Source of the DNA: Mesorhizobium sp.
Lineage (GTDB): Bacteria; Pseudomonadota; Alphaproteobacteria; Rhizobiales; Rhizobiaceae
Assembly: GCA_004017535.1 (NCBI GenBank)
Contig: SAJS01000002.1
Span: 1 to 64,000, forward strand
Length of the DNA: 64,000 nucleotides
Direction: 5' to 3'
Notes under the pieces: generated by a model
Told to the model about the DNA's origin: nothing
Databases searched by the model: none
The model's input: the letters and a program-made list of their open reading frames with translations, nothing else
Shown: piece after piece, positions 18,791 to 27,534 of the stretch
How the letters are laid out: each line of letters opens with the position of its first letter
Numbering within the stretch: position 1 is the stretch's first letter
Made by a program: the position numbers and the translations under genes

Positions 18791-20008
18791 TCAGCGCCGA
18801 GCGGCGAGCGGCACCACATTGTTGGGCTGCTTGGCGGTCGATGCCAGGAAGCGCTTGATGTTGCGCGCGGCCTGACGGATCCGGTGCTCGTTCTCGACCA
18901 GCGCCACGCGCACATAGTCGTCGCCATGCTCGCCGAAGCCGATGCCTGGCGCCACCGCGACATCCGCATGCTCGATGAGCAGCTTGGAGAATTCGAGCGA
19001 GCCGAGATGGCGGAACTGTTCCGGGATCGGCGCCCAGGCGAACATCGAAGCCGCGGGCGCGGGAATGGTCCAACCGGCGCGGCCGAAGGAATCGACCATC
19101 ACGTCACGCCGCTTGTGATAGACCTCGCGCACCTCCTCGATGTCGGCGCCGTCGCCGTTCAGCGCATGCGCGGCCGCCACCTGGATCGGCGTGAAGGCGC
19201 CATAGTCGAGATAGGACTTCACCCGCGTCAGCGCCGAGATCAGCCGCTCGTTGCCGACGGCGAATCCCATGCGCCAGCCCGGCATGGAGAAGGTCTTCGA
19301 CATCGAGGTGAACTCGACGCAGATATCCATCGCGCCCGGCACCTGCAGCACCGAAGGCGGCGGATTGCCGTCGAAATAGATCTCGGAATAGGCAAGATCG
19401 GACAGGATGATGATGTCGTTCTTCTTCGCGAAGGCGACCACGTCCTTGTAGAAGTCGAGCGAGGCGACCAGCGCCGTCGGGTTCGACGGATAGTTGAGGA
19501 TCAGCGCCAGCGGCTTCGGGATCGAGTGGCGGATGCCGCGCTCGACCGCCGGGATGAAACCGTCGTCGGGCTCGACCTGCAGCGAGCGGATGACGCCGCC
19601 CGACATGATGAAGCCGAAGGCGTGGATCGGATAGGTTGGATTGGGGCACAGGATGACGTCGCCCGGCGCGGTGATCGCCTGCGCCATGTTGGCGAAGCCT
19701 TCCTTCGAGCCGAGCGTGGCCACCACCTGGGTGTCGGGATTGAGCTTCACGCCGAAGCGGCGGGCATAATAGTTTGCTTGGGCGCGGCGCAGGCCTGGAA
19801 TGCCGCGCGAGGATGAATAGCGATGCGTGCGCGGATCACGCACCACCTCGCACAATTTGTCGACGATGGCTTTCGGCGTCGGCAGGTCCGGATTGCCCAT
19901 GCCAAGGTCGATGATGTCGGCGCCGCGCGAACGGGCGCTGGCCTTCAGCCGGTTGACCTGCTCGAACACGTAAGGCGGAAGCCGGCGGACCTTGTGAAAT
20001 TCTTCCAT
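18791..20008 (-). CDS. Class I/II PLP-dependent aminotransferase (AlaC / LL-DAP aminotransferase-like)
   Basis: The 405-residue enzyme has the PLP lysine in SMSKTFSMPGWRMGF, the substrate block LILNYPSNPTA and the C-terminal VRVALVENEHRIRQA. It starts at MEEFHKVRRLPPYVF, typical of the AlaC (glutamate-pyruvate) group often annotated as LL-diaminopimelate aminotransferase. A GTG five codons upstream is an alternative start. Directly upstream of hom, so an amino-acid synthesis role is plausible. Confidence 0.9.
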   Translation of the reverse strand: MEEFHKVRRLPPYVFEQVNRLKASARSRGADIIDLGMGNPDLPTPKAIVDKLCEVVRDPRTHRYSSSRGIPGLRRAQANYYARRFGVKLNPDTQVVATLGSKEGFANMAQAITAPGDVILCPNPTYPIHAFGFIMSGGVIRSLQVEPDDGFIPAVERGIRHSIPKPLALILNYPSNPTALVASLDFYKDVVAFAKKNDIIILSDLAYSEIYFDGNPPPSVLQVPGAMDICVEFTSMSKTFSMPGWRMGFAVGNERLISALTRVKSYLDYGAFTPIQVAAAHALNGDGADIEEVREVYHKRRDVMVDSFGRAGWTIPAPAASMFAWAPIPEQFRHLGSLEFSKLLIEHADVAVAPGIGFGEHGDDYVRVALVENEHRIRQAARNIKRFLASTAKQPNNVVPLAARR

Positions 20009-20058
20009 TGGAGTTCCAGACACGATCGAAGGGGGCGCTTTCGGCGCGCGATATAAAC

Positions 20059-20466
20059 CTAATTGCAGTTAGGGTCGAGGGTCGGGTCGCATTTGCCCTC
20101 GATCTGCTTCAGCGTGTCGCCGCCATGCGTCTTGGCAAGCGTCTTCAGGGCCGCGGAATTCGCCGGCGCCTTGACGCTGCCGCCCTTGGCAGCCTGCGCC
20201 TGCTGCTCGGCCTTGAGCCTGGCCAGGTTCGCCGCGGTTTCCTCCTTGGTGAGTTGCTTGGCGGCCACCTGCGGCGGGATGTTGAGGTTCGGGTAGGAGC
20301 CGGTGTCCTTCGGGCCTTCGGTCACGGCCGTCGGCGCTGCATTGTTGGTGCTGGTGCTCGTGCAGCCACCAGCGGGCAGCAGCACGCCGACCAGCGCGGC
20401 CAGGACCGCCTTGCGGGAGATCGAACCGAGCCTGAGAAAAAAAGTCCCGCCAACATTAATCGTCAT
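20059..20466 (-). CDS. Small lipoprotein of unknown function
   Basis: The 135-residue product has a signal with a lipobox (VGVLLPAGGC) placing the lipidated Cys at about residue 35, then a Thr/Ser/Asn-rich linker and a helical, Ala/Gln/Lys-rich middle. The end (KCDPTLDPNCN) has two Cys. No known domain recognised. It is divergent from phaC, with 97 bases between the starts. Confidence 0.75.
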   Translation of the reverse strand: MTINVGGTFFLRLGSISRKAVLAALVGVLLPAGGCTSTSTNNAAPTAVTEGPKDTGSYPNLNIPPQVAAKQLTKEETAANLARLKAEQQAQAAKGGSVKAPANSAALKTLAKTHGGDTLKQIEGKCDPTLDPNCN

Positions 20467-20563
20467 ATTGTTTTCCTGGCAGCCGGGTTACAGCGAATTG
20501 GACCCGGTCAGATGTCCCATGGTAATATGTCAAGAAAACGCTCCGGGAGGAACCCCGCGGACC

Positions 20564-22399
20564 ATGTCCAAACCTGACGATTCGGACAAAGCGGAAAATG
20601 GCGGACCTTCAGCCATCGAGCAATATCTGGTGAAGGATCCCGAGCGCTTCGCCTTGAACATGGCCCGCATGATCGAGCAGGCCGGCAAGGCGGCCTCCGC
20701 CTGGACCGAACCGCGCGAGAAGGGTGAGGTGCGCGATCATGTCGCCGAACCGGTCGTCGACATGGTCAAGACGTTCTCCAAGCTCTCGGAGTACTGGCTT
20801 GGCGACCCGCAGCGCGCGCTCGAAGCGCAGACGCGACTGTTCGCCGGCTATATGACTGTCTGGGCGAACGCCATCCAGAAGGTCAATCCCAATGCCGAGG
20901 CGCCACAGGACGCGGTTCAGCCCGAGCGCGGCGACAAGCGCTTCCAGGATCCGGAATGGGGCCGCAACGCCTTCTTCGATTTCCTCAAGCAGGCCTATCT
21001 CGTCACCTCGCGCTGGGCGAACGAACTGGTCGAGCACGCCGAGGGCCTTGACGAGCACACCCGCCACAAGGCGAGCTTCTACGTCAAGCAGGTGTCGAAC
21101 GCGATCGCGCCGTCGAACTTCATCCTGACCAATCCGGAGCTGTTCCGCGAGACGGTCGCCTCGAATGGCGAGAACCTGGTCCGCGGCATGAAGATGCTGG
21201 CAGAGGACATCGCCGCCGGCCGCGGCGACCTGAAGCTGCGCCAGGCTGACTACACTCCCTTCGAAATCGGCAAGAACATCGCCACCACGCCTGGCAAGGT
21301 CATCGGCCGCAGTGATGTCGCCGAGATCATCCAGTACGATCCGGTGACCGAAACGGTGCTGAAGCGCCCGTTGCTGATCTGCCCGCCATGGATCAACAAG
21401 TTCTACATCCTCGACCTCAACCCGCAGAAATCCTTCATCCGCTGGGCGATCGAGCAGGGCCACACCGTCTTCGTCATCTCCTGGATCAACCCGGACGAGC
21501 GCCACGGCGCCAAGGGCTGGGAAGCCTACATCCGCGAAGGCCTGCAATACGGCCTCGACATGGTGGAGAAGGCGACCGGCGAGAAGGAAGTCAACGCCAT
21601 CGGCTATTGCGTCGGCGGCACGCTGCTCGCCGCGGCTCTCGCTCTGCTGGCGCAGGAAGGCGATAACCGCATCAAATCGGCCACTTTCTTCACCACGCAG
21701 GTCGACTTCACCTATGCCGGCGACCTCAAGGTCTTCGTCGACGAGGACCAAGTCGCCGCGGTCGAGCGCTCGATGAGCGAGAAGGGCTATCTCGAAGGCA
21801 CCAAGATGGCGACCGCCTTCAACATGCTGCGCTCGGGCGACCTGATCTGGCCCTATGTCATCAACAACTATATGCGCGGCAAGGAGCCCCTGCCCTTCGA
21901 CCTGCTCTACTGGAATTCCGATTCCACGCGCATGGCGGCGGCCAACCACTCCTTCTATCTGCGCAACTGCTATCTCGAGAACAATCTCTCGCGCGGCACG
22001 ATGGAGCTTGCCGGTCGCACGGTCTCGCTGGCCGACATCACCATCCCCGTCTACAACCTTGCCACGAAGGAAGATCACATCGCGCCGGCGCTTTCGGTGT
22101 TCCTGGGCTCGCGCTTCTTCGGCGGCGACGTCGAGTATGTGATGGCGGGTTCCGGTCACATCGCAGGCGTCGTCAACCCGCCTGCCGCCAGGAAATATCA
22201 GTACTGGACCGGCGGTAAGCCGGTGGGCGATTTCAACGCCTGGCTCGCCGCGGCGCATGAGCATCCGGGGTCCTGGTGGACGCACTGGCAGCACTGGATC
22301 GAGAACCAGGACAACATCCGCGTGCCCGCCCGCGAACCCGGCAAGCGTATGAAAACCTTGGGAGATGCGCCGGGCACCTATGTCAAGGTGCGTGTGTAA
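20564..22399 (+). CDS. phaC: Class I poly(3-hydroxybutyrate) polymerase
   Basis: The 611-residue protein polymerises 3-hydroxyacyl-CoA into polyhydroxyalkanoate granules. The lipase-box-like AIGYCVGGTLLA holds the catalytic Cys; the catalytic Asp is in TKEDHIAP and the His in AGSGHIAGVVNPP. The N-terminal region (about 1-150) matches class I PhaC. The ATG at MSKPDDSD is preceded by GGGAGGAA; the frame is open upstream but not protein-like there. Confidence 0.96.
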   Translation: MSKPDDSDKAENGGPSAIEQYLVKDPERFALNMARMIEQAGKAASAWTEPREKGEVRDHVAEPVVDMVKTFSKLSEYWLGDPQRALEAQTRLFAGYMTVWANAIQKVNPNAEAPQDAVQPERGDKRFQDPEWGRNAFFDFLKQAYLVTSRWANELVEHAEGLDEHTRHKASFYVKQVSNAIAPSNFILTNPELFRETVASNGENLVRGMKMLAEDIAAGRGDLKLRQADYTPFEIGKNIATTPGKVIGRSDVAEIIQYDPVTETVLKRPLLICPPWINKFYILDLNPQKSFIRWAIEQGHTVFVISWINPDERHGAKGWEAYIREGLQYGLDMVEKATGEKEVNAIGYCVGGTLLAAALALLAQEGDNRIKSATFFTTQVDFTYAGDLKVFVDEDQVAAVERSMSEKGYLEGTKMATAFNMLRSGDLIWPYVINNYMRGKEPLPFDLLYWNSDSTRMAAANHSFYLRNCYLENNLSRGTMELAGRTVSLADITIPVYNLATKEDHIAPALSVFLGSRFFGGDVEYVMAGSGHIAGVVNPPAARKYQYWTGGKPVGDFNAWLAAAHEHPGSWWTHWQHWIENQDNIRVPAREPGKRMKTLGDAPGTYVKVRV

Positions 22400-22584
22400 C
22401 GGACTGTAATGTCTGGTGAGTTGACGGGCCGCCAAAACAGGGCGAAATGGTGGCGTCAATCGTTTAACGGCCTCAAGTCACCTTCCGACGCAGATTAATT
22501 CCGAGGCTTGCAGATTCGACACATGTCCCGTTTCCGGTTGGGAACAGGAGGGTTATCGCGGCGTGGTGCTGGAGTGGCGCGGCG

Positions 22585-23898
22585 ATGACGGACCGACCGG
22601 ATGCCGAGGGGGAATTTGTTTTGAAATCAGCGGGTTGGCGTCTTGCACGAAGGGAAGGTCGCAGCATAGCGGCAGCGCTTTTCTCCGTGCTTCTGGCCTC
22701 CTGCACATCGACCGGCGACCCGACGATGTCGGTCGTTTCGCCCGCCTACAATTCAACTGCCGCCGAAATGAGCGCGACGTCCGGCGCCAAGACGGCAACA
22801 ACCGCCGATTCGTCGGCCCAAGTGGCATCCGCGACCACCGATGCGGCAGCGACCGTGATGAGCGAAGGCGACACGCCTTTGCCCGAGAAGGTCGCCTATG
22901 TGCCCGAGACGCGGCCGCAAGCCGCCTTCCCTGCGGTCGCCGTGCCCACAGGCGCCGCCGCGATTGCCGGCAACACACCGCAACCGCTGGTTCAGCCGGC
23001 GCAGACCGCGGAACAGACGCAAGCCGTCGCCCAGCAGGTCGCCGCCGGCGATGCCGCCGCCATTGCGTCCAAGGCGCAGGCGACCACGCAGGCCATGAGC
23101 AACGGCGTCTATGTGACCGCGGGCGAGCCGGCGCAGCCGCAGGTTGCCGCGCCGAAGAAGAGCCTGTTCGCCTCGCTGTTCAGCACCACGCCGGCCTCGG
23201 CCGCGCCGGCGCCGCTGATCAATTCGCGCTCCGCCGACCAACCGGCGGCGCAAACCAAGACCGCAACCGCCGCGCCCGCCCCCGCCAAGCCGATTGTTGA
23301 GCTGGCCTCCGCGACACCCGCCGCAAAACCGGTGCAACTGGCCTCGCTCGACGACCCGAGCTATCACATCACCGGCGCCGACGCCCTTCCCGGCGTGCGC
23401 CAGACCGCGCTATTCGAGATCAAGCGCAAGTCCGGCATCGACGACGAGAGCGACGTCGACCTCAACGAGGATGAGGGCGGTGGCGGTTCCTACCAAGTGG
23501 CCTCGGCCGCCGGCATGGCAAGGCTCGCGCCCAACGGCCTTCTGAAGCAGAACGAAAGCGTCGACGTCGCCTGCCTCAAACCGTCGCTGGTGCGGGTGCT
23601 GAAGACGATCGAGGGCCATTTCGGCCGCAAGATGGTCGTCACCTCCGGCTACCGCGATCCCTCGCGCAACCGCCGCGCCAACGGCGCCAAGAACTCGCTG
23701 CACATGTACTGCGCCGCCGCCGACATCCAGTTGCCCGGCGTCTCGAAGTGGGAGTTGGCGAGCTATGTCCGCTCTATGCCCGGCCGTGGCGGTGTCGGGA
23801 CCTACTGCCACACCGAATCCGTCCATGTCGACGTCGGCCCCGAGCGCGACTGGAACTGGCGCTGCCGTCGCCGCAGCGGCGGTGGCGAGGACGGCTGA
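22585..23898 (+). CDS. Lipoprotein with C-terminal YcbK-like peptidase M15 domain
   Basis: The 437-residue protein begins with a lipobox (FSVLLASC) at about residue 35, followed by a long Ala/Thr/Gln/Pro-rich low-complexity linker (about residues 40-290). The C-terminal domain (about 310-425) has VTSGYRDPSRN, SLHMYCAAADI and SVHVDVG, the His/Asp zinc ligands of M15 (YcbK/DUF882-type) peptidases. It is likely a cell-wall peptidase or amidase anchored in the envelope. It ends in an Arg/Gly-rich tail. Confidence 0.85.
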   Translation: MTDRPDAEGEFVLKSAGWRLARREGRSIAAALFSVLLASCTSTGDPTMSVVSPAYNSTAAEMSATSGAKTATTADSSAQVASATTDAAATVMSEGDTPLPEKVAYVPETRPQAAFPAVAVPTGAAAIAGNTPQPLVQPAQTAEQTQAVAQQVAAGDAAAIASKAQATTQAMSNGVYVTAGEPAQPQVAAPKKSLFASLFSTTPASAAPAPLINSRSADQPAAQTKTATAAPAPAKPIVELASATPAAKPVQLASLDDPSYHITGADALPGVRQTALFEIKRKSGIDDESDVDLNEDEGGGGSYQVASAAGMARLAPNGLLKQNESVDVACLKPSLVRVLKTIEGHFGRKMVVTSGYRDPSRNRRANGAKNSLHMYCAAADIQLPGVSKWELASYVRSMPGRGGVGTYCHTESVHVDVGPERDWNWRCRRRSGGGEDG

Positions 23899-24368
23899 TA
23901 CTCGGCTTGGCCCAGTGGGCATAGCCGGGTTGATCGATTGAGAGCCGATCCCGCCGACGCCGCCGTTTGTTTCGACAAACCGTCAGCGACGTTCGCGATT
24001 GGCTGAATCTTACCGAACTTCGTCATCCACGGGCGGAGCAGGAGCGAAGCGCACGCGCAGACCCGAGGATCCATGCCGCTACCTCAACCGTAGGGTGGAG
24101 CGGCGCAGATTCTGCACCGATGCGATACGTCAGCGTCACGGAATGGATTCTATGGTCTGCGCGCGTCGCTTCGCTCCTTGCTCCGCCATAGAATGACGAC
24201 CGCGAGAGGCGTTCCAGCCAATCTCCAAGGGTGCACGATCGCCCGCCGGGAACCCTGTCCTGCCCGCTGAAAGAACGCCTTTCCCGCCTTTTGAAAAAAG
24301 TTGTCGCATGTGGCGGCGGATGGGTTGCCCGTTGGCGACAACGCAATTATAAGCCGCTTCGTCTGAGC
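23899..24368. other. Intergenic region upstream of tRNA-Glu
   Basis: This 470-base stretch holds a large imperfect inverted repeat (24021-24197) and, after it, the likely tRNA promoter region. No credible gene was found; the open frames cross the repeat and share no family pattern. Confidence 0.6.
24021..24197. repeat. Imperfect inverted repeat with arms of about 55 bases
   Basis: The left arm (24021-24075) and the complement of the right arm (24139-24197) share blocks such as GGCGGAGCA, GGAGCGAAGCG and CGCGCAGACC, ending in GGATCCATGCCG versus GAATCCATTCCG. Together they could form a long hairpin between an M15 gene and tRNA-Glu. It may be a MITE-like or palindromic repeat. Confidence 0.65.
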
Positions 24369-24443
24369 GCGCCCATCGTCTAGCGGTTAGGACACCGCCC
24401 TTTCACGGCGGTAACAGGGGTTCGATTCCCCTTGGGCGTACCA
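24369..24443 (+). tRNA. tRNA-Glu (anticodon TTC)
   Basis: The 75-base gene folds with a 7-bp acceptor stem (GCGCCCA with TGGGCGT, one G-U), a D arm with AGCGGTTAGGA, an anticodon stem CCGCC/GGCGG with loop CTTTCAC, and a T arm with TTCGATT. CCA is encoded. Its 3' 47 bases are part of a 50-bp repeat found again at 36837, so the gene is the integration site of the element that follows; the complete copy is here. Confidence 0.97.
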
Positions 24444-24446
24444 GAC
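24397..24446 (+). repeat. attL: 50-bp repeat, left attachment site
   Basis: Identical over 50 bases to 36837-36886. It starts in the anticodon stem of tRNA-Glu and runs three bases past the encoded CCA. The sequence next to it differs at once from that next to attR, as expected for element ends. Confidence 0.92.
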
Positions 24447-24480
24447 TTTTCAACGGCTTAGCGCGCGCTCCATCGAAATC

Positions 24481-24502
24481 GTCGAATAAGCATCGAATAT
24501 AC
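24481..24502. repeat. Tandem GTCGAATA-type motif near attL
   Basis: GTCGAATA, two bases, then CATCGAATATAC. The same paired motif occurs at 36721-36744 near attR and, inverted, at 31958-31980 upstream of the terminase operon. It may be an arm-type integrase site or an operator for an element-encoded regulator. Confidence 0.6.
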
Positions 24503-24555
24503 GGTCGCGAACTGCTGCGAACAGTCGCAGTGGTTCGTTGGGTGAGGAACCAACA

Positions 24556-25191
24556 ATGAAATGTCCACACTGCACGATTGGCATACACGAGTCCTGGTCA
24601 GGGAAGAGCTTCCAATATTACAACCAACCGTTCGCGTTTGCGTACAGAGCAATGCACTGCCCTGAGTGCGATAAGTGGATAATCCAGATTAAGGGCGACA
24701 CCGAGACGGATTGGACGCTCATATTGCCTCGGGCCGCGAGCCGCAATCCGGTCCCACCTGAGGTCCCTCGGACCATTGCCGCTGACTACCTTGAAGCCTG
24801 CAATGTCCTGCCAATAAGCCCCAAGGCCTCGGCCGCCCTTTCGAGGCGCTGTCTTCAGGCAATGCTTCGTGCCCACGGCTACACTGCAAAAGACCTCGCC
24901 AAGGAAGTGGATATGCTCCTTGCAGAAACCGATGCATCCAAAGCGATCCCCATTTCGCTTCGCACGGTGATTGATGGTATCCGAAACTTCGGAAATTTCT
25001 CGGCTCATCCAATAACCGACGTGACAAGCCTGCAGATCATCGACGTCGAACCTGAAGAGGCGGAATGGTGCCTACAGGTTTTGGAGGAGTGCTTCGACCA
25101 CTTCTACGTCAGACCTGCTCAAGCTGCGAAGCGTAAAGCTGCTTTGGACGCCAAACTGGCTGCAGCCGGAAAGCCTCTGTCTAAGGGCTGA
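24556..25191 (+). CDS. DUF4145 domain-containing protein
   Basis: The 211-residue protein starts with a zinc-ribbon-like pair (MKCPHC and HCPECDKW) and continues with a helical DUF4145 domain (ARRALEA-like patterns replaced here by SRRCLQAMLRAHGY, then GIRNFGNFSAHP). DUF4145 proteins are often found in mobile elements and next to restriction-modification systems; their biochemical role is unknown. The ATG has GAGGAAC upstream. It is the first gene inside attL, on the opposite strand from the main operon, and so a likely cargo gene. Confidence 0.8.
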   Translation: MKCPHCTIGIHESWSGKSFQYYNQPFAFAYRAMHCPECDKWIIQIKGDTETDWTLILPRAASRNPVPPEVPRTIAADYLEACNVLPISPKASAALSRRCLQAMLRAHGYTAKDLAKEVDMLLAETDASKAIPISLRTVIDGIRNFGNFSAHPITDVTSLQIIDVEPEEAEWCLQVLEECFDHFYVRPAQAAKRKAALDAKLAAAGKPLSKG

Positions 25192-25246
25192 AGGGAAGCC
25201 ACCCGCCGTGACGCAGCGGGCCGACGCAGCAAAGAGGCCTCAGGGA

Positions 25247-25456
25247 TCAATGTAGCGTACGTGGCGCGGTGTCGTCCTCGTCAGCGTCGGACGGGAAGCC
25301 GGTCTTGTCATCACGAATCGACTTCATTAGCTCGCGCCAGTTTGCGTCCAGCATCGCATTGGCCTGCTTCACGCCGCGCCGATCACCGAGCAGAAATCCA
25401 ATCATGAACGTTGCGGCCGAGCCCGTGAGGATCAAGGTTGTCATCATATAGCTCAT
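25247..25456 (-). CDS. Small single-pass membrane protein
   Basis: The 69-residue product starts MSYMMTTL and has one hydrophobic helix (TTLILTGSAATFMIGFLLG) followed by GDRRGVKQ and an acidic tail. A longer in-frame start at 25552 exists, but GGAAAGGGAG precedes this one. One helix, no catalytic motif. It could be a holin-like or other small membrane protein, without direct proof. Confidence 0.55.
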   Translation of the reverse strand: MSYMMTTLILTGSAATFMIGFLLGDRRGVKQANAMLDANWRELMKSIRDDKTGFPSDADEDDTAPRTLH

Positions 25457-25909
25457 CTCCCTTTCCTGCATGAGACATCGCACGAGCGACGATGCAGGAC
25501 GTGCAAAGAATTTCAGCATCTCGTGCTGCCACGAATCTTCATCCCAATTCATAAGCCGTCACTCATGTCGGGAGTGACCGATTTCGGGTCGAATTCACCC
25601 CAATGCGCGCCCCTGAACCGCGCGCCGATGAGTAGTCGAGCCGGACGACAAGGTGCCGGGAATGCGTGACAGAAGCGTGGGAAAGTGTGACAAGCGAGCG
25701 CAAATCGGGCGCAGTTTCGGTGGCATGAACGTGAAAGCTCCTCTCTGTCGAGGGAGCGTTATGACAGCGACGCCGTCGGAAAGATCCGAAAGGTCCGCAA
25801 GAATTTTCCGATTTACATCATTGGTCTGCAGAACCCGTTCCACTCGCGTGCTTGCGTGCGCGCCACAGTTGCGCGATGCTGCCTCTGCAAGTATTGCGGG
25901 GGATGAACG
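25457..25909. other. Intergenic region in the element, no supported gene
   Basis: Between the small membrane protein and the 76-residue protein. Long open frames exist on both strands but are rich in Arg/Ser/Thr and show no family pattern or good ribosome binding site. It may contain regulatory DNA. GACCTTTCGGATCTTTCCGAC on the minus strand is a short tandem-like stretch. Confidence 0.45.
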
Positions 25910-26140
25910 ATGCTTCACGATATGTGCCTGCGGGCCTATCGCGACGGCGGTTTGGATGCAGTCAACCGCCTTCTCAGAACACTATTTCCAGCCGATCATG
26001 ATCGAGTCCGTGCCATGGAGGACCTTCATGATACCGGTTATTGGTCGATCGCCTGGCACGAGGAGAATCATCCGAGCGGTGGGAGGTATCGCGACTTCGG
26101 AAGCGTGAGCGAATATCTTGCCGATGAGGAAGAGCCATGA
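25910..26140 (+). CDS. Small protein of unknown function
   Basis: The 76-residue acidic product (MLHDMCLRAYRDGG..., ending in LADEEEP) has GGGGGAT seven bases before its ATG. It has Trp/His/Tyr content and balanced codons unlike a chance frame. No family recognised. Confidence 0.5.
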   Translation: MLHDMCLRAYRDGGLDAVNRLLRTLFPADHDRVRAMEDLHDTGYWSIAWHEENHPSGGRYRDFGSVSEYLADEEEP

Positions 26141-26320
26141 AGGTGGCGTCAACTCGTCGGGCTTTGCGGCAGACGAAACCGGTGGAATGTAACCAACCGT
26201 GATCTTCATGCAGCCTTGCTAATGTAACCTCTGCATCGGCCGACTCCCGCCAACCCCGAGTCGGCTAGGCCCGGCGGTTCAACCTAACGCCCCCAACAGA
26301 GCGCAGAACCGTCGGGCCGC

Positions 26321-26602
26321 TTATGGCAACGGCGTCCAGCCTTGGCGCTTCTCCGGCGTCAACGCGAGATTCGTGAACTGGAGGTTTCGATCGTCGCGGC
26401 CGGCGCCACGGCACTCGTGGCAATAGATGATTTTCAGCAGATCCCAATGAAGGCAGGGCTGGTCTGGACCGAACCGCTTGGCCAGTGCGGCGACGTCCAG
26501 CACCGCCCTGCGCTTACAGGTGAGGCAGTAGACGGAAAGGCCTGTGCCGGCCGCAAGCTTGCCGCCGAGCGTGCTTTCTGAAAACGGATATTCCTTACCC
26601 AT
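26321..26602 (-). CDS. Small zinc-ribbon-like protein
   Basis: The 93-residue product has two CxxC pairs (VYCLTCKRR and IYCHECRG) separated by a helix with LDVAALAKRFGPD. This is a pattern of small rhizobial zinc-binding proteins often found in mobile DNA. The start MGKEYPF has AGGAT at good spacing. Function unknown. Confidence 0.6.
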   Translation of the reverse strand: MGKEYPFSESTLGGKLAAGTGLSVYCLTCKRRAVLDVAALAKRFGPDQPCLHWDLLKIIYCHECRGAGRDDRNLQFTNLALTPEKRQGWTPLP

Positions 26603-26642
26603 GGCGATCCTCGTGAGTGGAGTCGCCGCACCGCTCAGGAAT

Positions 26643-26840
26643 TTAGTCCTGCCCGAGCCGTTCTTCAATCCAGTGGCGCCAGTGGGTAGGATGAATGTCG
26701 ATGTGCATGCCGGTGATGGCGTGCTTCCACCCTAGGAGCGTTCTCTCGCAAGGGAAAACGAGCGAGTGCATACCTTCCTCGTCCAGAACCGCTAGTTCCA
26801 GAAGATGGGCAAATGGCGCGCTGAGGATTGTCTCCCACAT
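26643..26840 (-). CDS. Small protein of unknown function
   Basis: The 65-residue product starts MWETILSAPFAHLLELAVLD and ends with GMHIDIHPTHWRHW. The many Trp and His residues and the even length argue against a chance frame. Similar short proteins (a VHPTHWR-type motif) are recalled from other rhizobial genomes, without known function. It lies upstream of the zinc-ribbon gene on the same strand, 40 bases away. Confidence 0.5.
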   Translation of the reverse strand: MWETILSAPFAHLLELAVLDEEGMHSLVFPCERTLLGWKHAITGMHIDIHPTHWRHWIEERLGQD

Positions 26841-26934
26841 TTGGGCAGCATACCCCGCAAAGCCTTTGCCGGTTTGACTTGGGGCAATATTAGCAGGCGC
26901 TTGACGACGCTCCTGGTTGCGCCAGACTCATGGC

Positions 26935-27234
26935 ATGGCGAAGGACAGCATCAAGGTCGGCGATACGGTTGCGATCACCGCGACAATCCGAAAGCGCGTG
27001 ACTGAGGATCGGGTAAGCGTGCTGATCCCGTCCTACCACCAGCCGCATTCGATCGTGGACACCACACCTAACATCAGCAGTGGGCAGAAGATCGAACTAA
27101 TCGGCGAAGTCCTGCGCGTGGATGACGATACTGTAACGGTCGGCGGCAAGGATCTCGGGATCACAGTCAAACGCAGCGCCGTGCGGCTCGTCACCAGCCA
27201 TGTGGCGCCGAAGCGTCGGTCGAAAGCTACCTAG
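26935..27234 (+). CDS. Small beta-barrel-like protein of unknown function
   Basis: The 99-residue product (MAKDSIKVGDTVAITATI...) is mostly beta strands with Val/Thr alternation, like an OB or SH3-type small barrel, and ends in a basic tail (PKRRSKAT). An upstream in-frame TTG at 26917 is a possible start. No strong ribosome binding site. Function unknown. Confidence 0.5.
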   Translation: MAKDSIKVGDTVAITATIRKRVTEDRVSVLIPSYHQPHSIVDTTPNISSGQKIELIGEVLRVDDDTVTVGGKDLGITVKRSAVRLVTSHVAPKRRSKAT

Positions 27235-27247
27235 ATATTCGGAGTAG

Positions 27248-27532
27248 CTATTGTGGTTGCTCGTTGTCGCCCGGATCAACCGAGTACCACGGCGAGTCAA
27301 TGCCTAGCCGGCGATCGAGATACCCAACCATGGATGGCGTCAGGTACTCGGTCTGTTGAACGCCGACGACCACAACGGAGCGTCCTGTCGACGGTACCGT
27401 GATCTTGGTTACAGCATGCACCTTACCAGAACGATCAGCGGAGCTGCCGCTTGATGCAGTAGCCCCGTGATCTTTCCTAGCCTGTCCGATGTAGTCGCAG
27501 AGGCGCGGATGCCCGCCGAAGGGGAATGCCAT
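27248..27532 (-). CDS. Small protein of unknown function
   Basis: The 94-residue product (MAFPFGGHPRLCDYIGQA..., TPSMVGYLDRRLGI) resembles small rhizobial proteins of unknown role. It begins 2 bases after the stop of the HicB-like gene and is probably translated with it. Confidence 0.5.
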   Translation of the reverse strand: MAFPFGGHPRLCDYIGQARKDHGATASSGSSADRSGKVHAVTKITVPSTGRSVVVVGVQQTEYLTPSMVGYLDRRLGIDSPWYSVDPGDNEQPQ

Positions 27533-27534
27533 TC

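Noticed and set aside
17463-18875. 470-codon open frame opposite to hom
   Set aside because: Shadow of hom; composition is Arg/His/Asp-rich without domains.
20609-22459. Long open frame opposite to phaC (616 codons)
   Set aside because: Shadow frame; the plus strand carries all PhaC catalytic motifs.
24403-24588. Small minus-strand frame across tRNA-Glu ending in RPRGIEPLLPP
   Set aside because: It is the antisense translation of the tRNA. The same ending recurs at 36843 because the tRNA part is duplicated as attR.
25595-25918. Minus-strand frame of 107 codons in the element
   Set aside because: Arg/Ser/Thr/Pro-rich, no ribosome binding site and no family features; left as non-coding.
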